Source: JANNVK01 sp031430435
GTDB lineage: Bacteria > Acidobacteriota > Blastocatellia > Pyrinomonadales > Pyrinomonadaceae
DNA: 64,000 nt
Reading direction: 5' to 3'
NCBI GenBank assembly: GCA_031430435.1
Contig: JANPBM010000118.1
Span: forward strand, 18,937 to 82,936
The notes under the pieces are model-generated. The model was not told the DNA's origin. It searched no databases and worked only from the letters and a program-made list of their open reading frames with translations. Both the position numbers and the translations under genes were made by a program. Numbering within the stretch: the first letter of the stretch is position 1; every line of letters begins with the position of its first letter. This document shows, piece by piece, positions 1 to 6,279 of the stretch.

Positions 1-231
1 TTCCTCGTTAAAATGATACTCGGCAAGTTTAAAATCCTCGTCTGTTGTTTCCGGTCCCGGAAAGTTTTTATATTTGCCATAAACTAAACCTGTTTGTTGC
101 CCGGTATTTGCACGTTTAATTGGCAGAATTTTGCGACGTAAATCAGTCATCAACTTTTGCACTAATGTCATAGTTTCATCAGCCGAAAGTTTTCCCGCAC
201 GTTCTAAAATCAAATCAACTTCGTTTGTCAT
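1..231 (-). CDS. Partial small hypothetical protein, antitoxin-like
   Basis: Gene running off the left edge; 77 codons are visible from the ATG at 229-231. The visible protein is short and charged, with a likely helix near residues 15-33 (LSADETMTLVQKLM) and a tail containing Y-G-K-Y followed by TTDEDFKLAEYHF. I associate this tail layout with small antitoxin-type proteins paired with PIN-domain toxins, but that is recall and not a search. If right, a toxin gene would lie just beyond the window edge. It is separated by 9 bases from the stop of pruA on the same strand, so it may share a transcript with pruA. Function otherwise unknown. Confidence 0.5.
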   Translation of the reverse strand, partial: MTNEVDLILERAGKLSADETMTLVQKLMTDLRRKILPIKRANTGQQTGLVYGKYKNFPGPETTDEDFKLAEYHFNEE

Positions 232-240
232 AAAACACCT

Positions 241-1812
241 CTAAAGTTTTTGCGTTACCATTTTACCTTGCATAAACTGCAAAAGATATTCGCGTCCGCC
301 GGCTTTTGAATCGGTTCCGCTCATATTAAAACCGCCGAACGGATGAACGCCGACTAACGCTCCCGTGCATTTTCGATTCAAATAAAGGTTTCCGACGTGA
401 AATTCCGCCCGTGCTTTTTCCAAATTTTCTTGGCTCGCCGAATAAACCGCTCCCGTCAAACCGTATTCCGTATCGTTGGCAATTTCAATCGCGTGATCGA
501 AATCTTTTGCCGTGATAACCGCCAAAACCGGTGCGAAAATCTCTTGCTGTTCGATTGTGTCGAGCGGTTTTACGTTGTCGATAATTGTCGGATTAACATA
601 AAAACCTTTGGAATCATCAGTTGTTCCGCCCAAGACGACTTTTCCGCCTTCCGCAATTCCTTGGGCAATCATTTTTGCCGCATTGTCGAACGATTTTTGA
701 TTGATAACGGCTGTAACATTCGTGTCGCCGTCGGTCGGAAGTCCGATTTTCAAAGTTTCGGCGATGGTGATAATTTTTTCCATCAATTCATCGTGAACAT
801 CTTGGTGAACAATCAAACGCGAACACGCGGAACATTTTTGTCCTTGAAAGCCGAATGCGGATGAAACAATTCCCGCCGCCGCATCGTCTAAATTCGCATC
901 GTTATTGACGATAATCGCATCTTTTCCGCCCATTTCGGCAACCACACGCTTCATCCAAATTTGTCCCGGAACAGTTTTCGCGGCAGTTTCGTAGATGTGC
1001 AAACCGACATTTTTTGAACCTGTGAACGATACGAAACGAATTTTCGGACTGCTCACAAGTGTTTCGCCGACAATCGTGCCGCTGCCGACAACATAATTGA
1101 CAACGCCTTTCGGCAGACCGATTTCTTCGAGCAATTCCATAAACTTATAGCAAATTGTCGGAGCATCGGGCGAAGGTTTCAGCACCGTTGTGTTGCCGCA
1201 AACGACCGCAGACATTGTCATTCCGAGCATAATTGCGAGCGGGAAGTTCCACGGCGGAATAATCGCGCCAACGCCAAGCGGAATATATTCAAGCCGATTA
1301 TCTTCGCCGGCAAGCGGTGTAATCGGTTGTTTTTCCGACCAACGGAGCAAATCGCGTCCGTAAAGCTCAAGAAAATCAATCGCTTCGGCAGTATCGCCGT
1401 CGGCTTCTGCCCAAGTTTTGCCCGTTTCAAACGACATCCACGCCGAATAATAATGCTTTCTTTCGCGGATTATCGCCGACAGCCGAAACAGATAATCGGC
1501 ACGTTCTTCGGCGGAAACATATTTCCACGTTTTGAACGCTTCCGTCGCGGCTTCGATTGCTTTATTCGTCAATTCCACGTCAGAATCTGCGTCCGAAAAC
1601 ACGCCGACAACTTGTGATTTCTCAGCCGGATTGATGCTCGAAAACTTTTTGTCGAGCATAATTTTTTCGCCGCCGATAATAATCGGATATTCGCGTCCCA
1701 ATTCCGACCGCACTTTTTCAATCGCCTCACGCATTGCTTGGGCGTTCGCGGGTTGTGAAAAATCGGTAAACGGTTCGTTCTTAAATTCGTCTGATACTTT
1801 TTTTGTTTGCAT
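241..1812 (-). CDS. pruA: L-glutamate gamma-semialdehyde dehydrogenase (1-pyrroline-5-carboxylate dehydrogenase)
   Basis: NAD-dependent aldehyde dehydrogenase that oxidises glutamate-gamma-semialdehyde (from proline via pyrroline-5-carboxylate) to glutamate in the cytoplasm. The 523-residue length suits the stand-alone Gram-positive/acidobacterial form. Visible motifs: the active-site PWNFPLAI segment, VAEMGGKDAIIV with the conserved Glu, the nucleotide-binding VSFTGSKNVG, and GQKCSACSR with catalytic Cys327. The C-terminal PFGGFNMSGT is typical of P5C dehydrogenases. Start is the ATG at 1810-1812 (MQTKK). No proline dehydrogenase (putA/prodh) gene is nearby, so the first step must be encoded elsewhere. 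Confident in the family; the exact substrate is inferred from the motif set. Confidence 0.93.
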   Translation of the reverse strand: MQTKKVSDEFKNEPFTDFSQPANAQAMREAIEKVRSELGREYPIIIGGEKIMLDKKFSSINPAEKSQVVGVFSDADSDVELTNKAIEAATEAFKTWKYVSAEERADYLFRLSAIIRERKHYYSAWMSFETGKTWAEADGDTAEAIDFLELYGRDLLRWSEKQPITPLAGEDNRLEYIPLGVGAIIPPWNFPLAIMLGMTMSAVVCGNTTVLKPSPDAPTICYKFMELLEEIGLPKGVVNYVVGSGTIVGETLVSSPKIRFVSFTGSKNVGLHIYETAAKTVPGQIWMKRVVAEMGGKDAIIVNNDANLDDAAAGIVSSAFGFQGQKCSACSRLIVHQDVHDELMEKIITIAETLKIGLPTDGDTNVTAVINQKSFDNAAKMIAQGIAEGGKVVLGGTTDDSKGFYVNPTIIDNVKPLDTIEQQEIFAPVLAVITAKDFDHAIEIANDTEYGLTGAVYSASQENLEKARAEFHVGNLYLNRKCTGALVGVHPFGGFNMSGTDSKAGGREYLLQFMQGKMVTQKL

Positions 1813-1824
1813 ATAATTAGCTAA

Positions 1825-2160
1825 TTAGCCTAAAATTTGTTGAATAATATTTCGTAAATTGTTTTCGTCTGAAATCTCAAGACTGCCAAGTTTTTTGATG
1901 ACTATACTTTCTTCAATCGTAGTAAAAACAGGTTTTATCAGCGAGGTTTTTAAAAGTCCTGCTTTTTGCCACGCTATTATTTCCATTTCACCGAAATTTA
2001 ATGGCATTCTAACTCTTCCCGTAATTGCCATCAATATCAAATCACTATGCCGCTGATTGAAAGTTGTTGAATTTACAACAACTGCAGGACGTTTTTTTGA
2101 ACCTGTTTGGTCGGTATAAGGAAATGGAACGAGCAAAATATCGCCGAAATTATAGTTCAT
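1825..2160 (-). CDS. MazF/PemK-like type II toxin (putative endoribonuclease)
   Basis: Predicted mRNA interferase of the PemK/MazF family, a beta-barrel ribonuclease held inactive by the antitoxin encoded just upstream. The family signature is clear: GDILLVPFPYTDQTGSKKRP near the start (G-D-I-x-L-V-x-F-P-Y then K-x-R-P-A-V-V), followed by the SDLILMAIT strand and a conserved K-x-S-L-I-K-P segment. I place the start at the ATG at 2158-2160 (MNYNFGDIL) and not the upstream in-frame ATGs, because this gives the normal family length and an 11-base overlap with the antitoxin stop. That overlap indicates translational coupling. Whether it is active is not known. Confidence 0.8.
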   Translation of the reverse strand: MNYNFGDILLVPFPYTDQTGSKKRPAVVVNSTTFNQRHSDLILMAITGRVRMPLNFGEMEIIAWQKAGLLKTSLIKPVFTTIEESIVIKKLGSLEISDENNLRNIIQQILG

Positions 2161-2347
2161 CGTAAATTGCATCCTCATCATTATCCCAAACCTTATTGAG
2201 AGCAGTTTCGGAAAGCTTCATTGCAGATTGAACAAGTTTTCGATCTTCACGCTGCATCAAAAAATCAACAAAATCAACGACCTCAGCAATTTTCTGCGGC
2301 GGTAATACTTTTATTTTCTCGAATAATATATTTTCGGCTGGCATCAT
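2150..2347 (-). CDS. Antitoxin partner of the MazF-like toxin (DUF2281-like)
   Basis: A 65-residue protein encoded immediately before, and overlapping, the MazF-like gene. The N-terminal half (ILFEKIKVLPPQKIAEVVDF then VDFLMQRED) is the helical pattern seen in DUF2281-type antitoxins (L-P-x-x-x-x-x-E-V-x-D-F-V-x-F-L). The C-terminal half is acidic (WDNDEDAIYDEL) and is a plausible toxin-binding tail. Two consecutive ATG codons (2345-2347 and 2342-2344) could start it. Position, size and overlap make an antitoxin role likely; DNA binding and autoregulation are typical for such modules but cannot be read here. Confidence 0.72.
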   Translation of the reverse strand: MMPAENILFEKIKVLPPQKIAEVVDFVDFLMQREDRKLVQSAMKLSETALNKVWDNDEDAIYDEL

Positions 2348-2364
2348 AGATACTATTTCTCCTA

Positions 2365-2553
2365 TTATTTTCGTTCAGCAATTTCAAGAACTCTTTGAAG
2401 TCTGCCGGTATTTGGTTCATAACCGTATGCAATTTGTCTCAAAAGTTCTAGTGCAACTAATCTTTCTTCGGGCGGACGCGATTGCCAATACTCATTGTCG
2501 TCCGATGACTTTATCGAAGTAACTTTGATTACCGTGCGGTCAATTTTTAACAT
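2365..2553 (-). CDS. Small hypothetical protein with W-x-S-R-P-P-E-E-R motif
   Basis: A 62-residue acidic/basic protein, 17 bases before the antitoxin and on the same strand. It contains EYWQSRPPEERLVALELLR and ends LQRVLEIAERK. I recall this pattern (Y-W-x-S-x-x-P-E-E-R-L-x-A-L-E-x-L-R then R-L-Q-R-V) from short proteins that precede nucleotidyltransferase-type toxins in many phyla, where they are taken as antitoxin-side partners. No nucleotidyltransferase gene follows here, so it may be a solitary relic, or part of a three-gene module with the MazF-like pair. Family memory only; no function is assigned. Confidence 0.6.
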   Translation of the reverse strand: MLKIDRTVIKVTSIKSSDDNEYWQSRPPEERLVALELLRQIAYGYEPNTGRLQRVLEIAERK

Positions 2554-2645
2554 TTCGTCTCGTGTTCTAATTAACTTATTTTCTTGGTAATAATCTAAAG
2601 CCTCAATTTTCGCTTTACCTTTTACCCTTTACCTTTGCCCCGAAA

Positions 2646-3161
2646 TCAATCCCATTTGCCCGTTTTCTGCATTCGTTTGATCTTTTGTTTTGCCAACTGC
2701 CGTTTCAGCGTTGTCATTCTGTCCAAAAAAACAATTCCGTCGCAATGATCTGTTTCGTGCAAAACGCAACGAGCTTCTAAATCTTCTACTTCCAATTCAA
2801 AATATTCGCCGTTTACATCTTGTGCTTTGACGACCGTTCGCAAACTTCTTTCAACCTTTTGATAAAGTCCGGGGAACGATAAACAACCTTCATCGCCGTA
2901 TTGTTCGCCTTCAACTGAAACAATTTCGGGGTTGATAAAGGCAATTTTTGCTTCGGCATCTTCGCCGTTTGAGCAATCCATCACGAAAAGTCTTTGTGAA
3001 ACCGCGACTTGCGGTGCGGCAAGTCCGACACCTTTTGCATCATACATTGTTTCAAACATATCCGCGACAAGTTTTTTCAACTCGTCGTCGAATTCCGTTA
3101 CGGGCTTTCCGACTTTTAATAATACAGGTTCAGGATAATGAACAACTTTCAGCAACGACAT
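2646..3161 (-). CDS. def: Peptide deformylase
   Basis: Cytoplasmic metalloenzyme that removes the N-formyl group from nascent proteins. All three family motifs are intact: GVGLAAPQ at residues 44-51, EGCLS at 91-95 (the Cys is a metal ligand) and HETDH at 135-139 (two His ligands and the catalytic Glu). At 171 residues it has the usual length for type I deformylases. Start is the ATG at 3159-3161 (MSLLKVV). It lies in a same-strand run with the M1 peptidase and the SCO6045-like gene. No fmt gene is adjacent, although fmt is a common partner elsewhere. Confidence 0.95.
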   Translation of the reverse strand: MSLLKVVHYPEPVLLKVGKPVTEFDDELKKLVADMFETMYDAKGVGLAAPQVAVSQRLFVMDCSNGEDAEAKIAFINPEIVSVEGEQYGDEGCLSFPGLYQKVERSLRTVVKAQDVNGEYFELEVEDLEARCVLHETDHCDGIVFLDRMTTLKRQLAKQKIKRMQKTGKWD

Positions 3162-3184
3162 ATTTCTATTTTATAAGTTAAAAG

Positions 3185-3703
3185 CTAAAACGTAAAATGT
3201 TTTATTCGTTTGCCGATTTTTATCCACATTGCAAAGCCTTTTTTCGGCTCGAAAGTTTCAGTATTATAGTTTAACAAGATAAATTTGAACAATTTTCCGT
3301 CACCGAAGACTTCGAGTTTTGCTTGCTCGAACTTTGCCGCGTCTTTTGTTTCGATTTGCTTGGTTTGCAAGTATTTACAGAATTCTATTGCATCTTCAAG
3401 ATGTTTTTTGACACTTTGCGGATTGTAATTGTTTGTAAATTCGCGGAAATTTGTTTGGAAACTTCTCGCTAAAACTTTGTGCGTCAACGGTAATAACTTT
3501 TCGACTTCACGCAGACGTTTGACGAACAACGATTCGGAGAAAAAGTTAAGCTCATCGGGCATTACTTTTGTCAGTTCAACAATTTCGGCTTCGTTCAAAT
3601 TGTTTTCCGCGCCGATTTTTAAAGGTTCGTTCAGAAAAGCGCGCCGAAATTGTTCGTCCGTGTAAAGTCTTGCCAGTAAGTTTTGTTGTTCTAAAAGACT
3701 CAT
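3185..3703 (-). CDS. Hypothetical protein, SCO6045-like helical domain
   Basis: A 172-residue, mostly helical protein without signal peptide. I start it at the ATG at 3701-3703 (MSLLEQQNLLARLY); an upstream extension of 12 residues is rich in Phe/Tyr and unlikely. The pattern L-Y-T-D-E-Q-F-R-R-A-F-L, then a short helical stretch, then S-L-F-V-K-R-L-R-E-V-E-K-L-L-P-L resembles the C-terminal domain family named after Streptomyces SCO6045, whose role is not established. The assignment is from the pattern only. It sits 23 bases before def in the transcription order and may be cotranscribed with it. Confidence 0.6.
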   Translation of the reverse strand: MSLLEQQNLLARLYTDEQFRRAFLNEPLKIGAENNLNEAEIVELTKVMPDELNFFSESLFVKRLREVEKLLPLTHKVLARSFQTNFREFTNNYNPQSVKKHLEDAIEFCKYLQTKQIETKDAAKFEQAKLEVFGDGKLFKFILLNYNTETFEPKKGFAMWIKIGKRIKHFTF

Positions 3704-3787
3704 CGAGTAAAAGTAAAAAGTAAAAAGGCAAAAGTTCAAAATTGTCTTTCATCCTTTTTCATCCTTTTTATCGCATGCAAATTGTTT

Positions 3788-5470
3788 TTATTTCGCCGTT
3801 TTGCTCTTCGTCATCACCAATTCGCCGAGGTTGAGGCTTTTGAGCGGTATCTTCTCTTCGTTGTCGAAATTTATCTTCAGCGGCTTAGTTTCCAAGTTAA
3901 AAGTAAACGTCTGCAACTTGTTTTCTATCAACAATTTTTCTTTTTTGATACCGCTTTCCGACAGAATTTCGATTTCCAACGGCAACCGAAACACATTTTG
4001 CGATTGATTTTGTTCAAAGGTAAGTTTGAGCGTTTTCGCGGTTACGTCAAAACTCTGCTTGATACTTATTTTCGGATAACCGACACCGTAAATCCATTGT
4101 TTCCAAAACCAATCGAGCTTTTTGCCCGATGTTTCCTCAAACACTTTTTGCAAATCGGTTGATTCGACGTTGGCAAATTTATGTCTGTCGAGATAAATGT
4201 TGATCGATTTCCAAAAAACTTCATCGCCGACTTCTTGTCGCAAGGTGTGAATAACCGCACTGCCTTTCTGATAAGTTATCGTATCAAAAACGTTTTCGTC
4301 GGGTTTGGCATAAACATTAAAAAGTCCGTGTTTTCGTTTAGAACTCGCTTCTTCGGCAAAATATGCTTCGGTATCTTCGCGGATTTTGCGGGTATAATCG
4401 CCTTTTCCAAACGCTTTTTCACGATACGCGGCTTCCATATAAGTTGCAAAACCTTCGTTCAGCCACAATTCCGACCAATTTCCGCACGTAACCATATTCC
4501 CGAACCACGAATGCGCGAGTTCGTGCGAAACTAAATCGATTACCAAAGGTTTGCCGAAATCATAATCAGTCAGCGAAACGGTCGTATCTTGCAACATTGT
4601 CGCCGTAATGTTTTCCATTCCTTCGTAACTGTCGAATCCGCCCGCCATTATTTGATCGTATTTATTAAACGGATATTCGATGCCGAGAAGTTGTTCGTAA
4701 ATAACGAAAATGTTTTTTGTAAAGTTAAAAGATTTGTCGAAAAGGTCTTTCCGGCTCGGATAAATGTAATAGCCGAGCGGTATATTTTTATACTTTTCCT
4801 CTACTTTTGCGTATTTGCCGATGGCAAACGACACTAAATAAGTTGAATGGACAAACGGCGTTTTATAATGCCAAGTCTTGGTGTTGTTCGGGTTGTCTTT
4901 GATGTCCAAAAGTTCGCCGTTGGCAATTACGGTCTCGTCTTTGTCGGCTGTAATGTATTGTTCGGTGGTTGCTTTGTCGTCCGGAAAGTCATAATTAGGA
5001 AACCAAAACCTGTTTTCGGCAGGTTCGCCGTGCGACCATATTTGCGACGAATGCGCATTAAAGTTCGATTTATCTTCGGGAATAAAATGCACGCCGAGTT
5101 TGGGTTTGACGACTTTGTAAATTAACCGAACGGCAATCTCTTCGCCTGCTTTGTAAGGTTTATCGAGCGTTACCGAAACCTTTTCGCCGATTACTTTGTA
5201 TGCCAAACCGACTTCCGAGTTTTCGAGTTTCACCGATTGAAACAAAAGATTCACCGCATCGAGTTCAAGCACGGAAAAATTATCTTGCAGAGGCGTAAAA
5301 CGAACCGTTGTCTCGCCGAAAACAGTTTTTGTTTTGACCTCAAAACTTGTCCGAATAACATAATGCCGAACATCATACGTCCGTTGTCGATTAAAACCGG
5401 TCGCGGTTTGCGAAAATACGGGAAAGTAAAAAGTAATAATCAAAAAGGCAAAAGTAAAAATAGCTTTCAT
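3788..5470 (-). CDS. Secreted M1-family aminopeptidase
   Basis: Zinc metallopeptidase of the M1 (aminopeptidase N / leukotriene A4 hydrolase) family. Visible motifs: the substrate-recognition GMEN within DSYEGMENITATML, the zinc site H316-E-L-A-H320, and the third ligand Glu339 in WLNEGFATYME; the spacing matches the family. The ATG at 5468-5470 gives a hydrophobic signal peptide (MKAIFTFAFLIITFYFPVFS), so it is exported, probably to the periplasm. At 560 residues it is shorter than PepN and lacks the long C-terminal helical domain, as in many secreted bacterial M1 enzymes. It fits with the other secreted peptidases in this window as part of a peptide-scavenging set. Confidence 0.9.
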   Translation of the reverse strand: MKAIFTFAFLIITFYFPVFSQTATGFNRQRTYDVRHYVIRTSFEVKTKTVFGETTVRFTPLQDNFSVLELDAVNLLFQSVKLENSEVGLAYKVIGEKVSVTLDKPYKAGEEIAVRLIYKVVKPKLGVHFIPEDKSNFNAHSSQIWSHGEPAENRFWFPNYDFPDDKATTEQYITADKDETVIANGELLDIKDNPNNTKTWHYKTPFVHSTYLVSFAIGKYAKVEEKYKNIPLGYYIYPSRKDLFDKSFNFTKNIFVIYEQLLGIEYPFNKYDQIMAGGFDSYEGMENITATMLQDTTVSLTDYDFGKPLVIDLVSHELAHSWFGNMVTCGNWSELWLNEGFATYMEAAYREKAFGKGDYTRKIREDTEAYFAEEASSKRKHGLFNVYAKPDENVFDTITYQKGSAVIHTLRQEVGDEVFWKSINIYLDRHKFANVESTDLQKVFEETSGKKLDWFWKQWIYGVGYPKISIKQSFDVTAKTLKLTFEQNQSQNVFRLPLEIEILSESGIKKEKLLIENKLQTFTFNLETKPLKINFDNEEKIPLKSLNLGELVMTKSKTAK

Positions 5471-5655
5471 TGCAATTATGATAGCGAAAAAGAAAGGCAA
5501 CTGACAACGGGAAATGGAAACCGGAGAATAAAAAGGCAAGAATTTTGGTCGGATAAGTTTTTATTGCGTAAACAAGTCTTTTCGGTTATATTTGTGGAAA
5601 AGATTTTTAGTAATAAATGTTTTAGTTTTAGATTTGAAAGGCGAGAGATTAATTT

Positions 5656-6030
5656 ATGGACGAAAAATTTACAGCTACATTTTTGGCAGTCTTTTTAACC
5701 GAAACAATAAAGAATGTTGCCAAAGGTTCAGCCAATTGGTTAAAAGATAATGGCGAGTTTTTGTTTTATAATGAAATTACACAACTTAGTTTAGACGAAT
5801 ATGCAACGGTGGAAGAAATTGCCTTACAACTTGAAGCCAAGCCGGAAATGGTTAAAGTAATTCAAAATAAAGTTGATGAAAGTCCCGATTTTGTTAAAGA
5901 ATTATTTGAAACTGTAAAAGAGCAAACTCAAAAACAATTCGATGCAAAAAATGTTGTCAACGCAAAGAATGTCGGCACAATTATTAATGATTCAAATGCT
6001 CCGACTACGATTACAAATAATTTTTCGTAA
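5656..6030 (+). CDS. Small helical putative effector with C-terminal amyloid-like motif, partner of the NLR
   Basis: A 124-residue protein of unknown family, 250 bases upstream of the NB-ARC/TPR gene. Residues 1-95 look all-helical, with an amphipathic start (FTATFLAVFLTETIKNVAKG) that could insert into a membrane, then acidic helices. Residues 96-124 are different: low complexity, Asn/Thr/Ile rich, ending in NVGTIINDSNAPTTITNN. The N-terminus of the downstream NLR holds NLGTQINDSHAPVTVHNH; over the 20-residue core 13 positions are identical. Matching motifs at the C-end of an effector and the N-end of an NLR are the hallmark of amyloid signalling pairs (fungal HET-s/NWD2; bacterial BASS motifs). 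The helical domain would then be a Bell/HeLo-like death effector; that is inference. Confidence 0.8.
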   Translation: MDEKFTATFLAVFLTETIKNVAKGSANWLKDNGEFLFYNEITQLSLDEYATVEEIALQLEAKPEMVKVIQNKVDESPDFVKELFETVKEQTQKQFDAKNVVNAKNVGTIINDSNAPTTITNNFS

Positions 6031-6075
6031 AATTTGAAACCGGTTTGCAGTTCGGCTTTGCTGAAAGCAATAAAT

Positions 6076-6222
6076 TTAATAGCGTCGGGAGAATCCCGAC
6101 GTTGCAAAAACCAAATCGTTTTGACGCTGTAAGTGTCAAATAAATAATCACTAACGTTCGTCACTTTCAGCGACGGATTATTTTGTCGGCAAAGTTCGTC
6201 GGGATGCTCCCGACGCTATTAA
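6076..6222. repeat. 147-bp palindromic element between effector and NLR genes
   Basis: Inverted repeat with 25-bp arms, 6076-6100 and 6198-6222, matching at 24 of 25 positions (core 'tagcgtcgggag'). A second nested pair sits inside ('gctgtaagtg' against 'cactttcagc'). Together they would fold into a long cruciform or RNA hairpin in the gap between the two genes, and could attenuate transcription from effector to NLR. Related sequence ('aatagcgtcggg', 'cgctgtaagtgtcgaac', 'cactttcagcga') occurs at 44137-44423, so it belongs to a dispersed family. Confidence 0.8.
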
Positions 6223-6279
6223 CTCGGTCGCCGTCAGCGACATAACTCGGAAGTTTTATATTCCGTAAACTATTTTTAT

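Noticed and set aside
1327..1816. Plus-strand frames opposite pruA
   Set aside because: Antisense shadows of a well-supported dehydrogenase gene.
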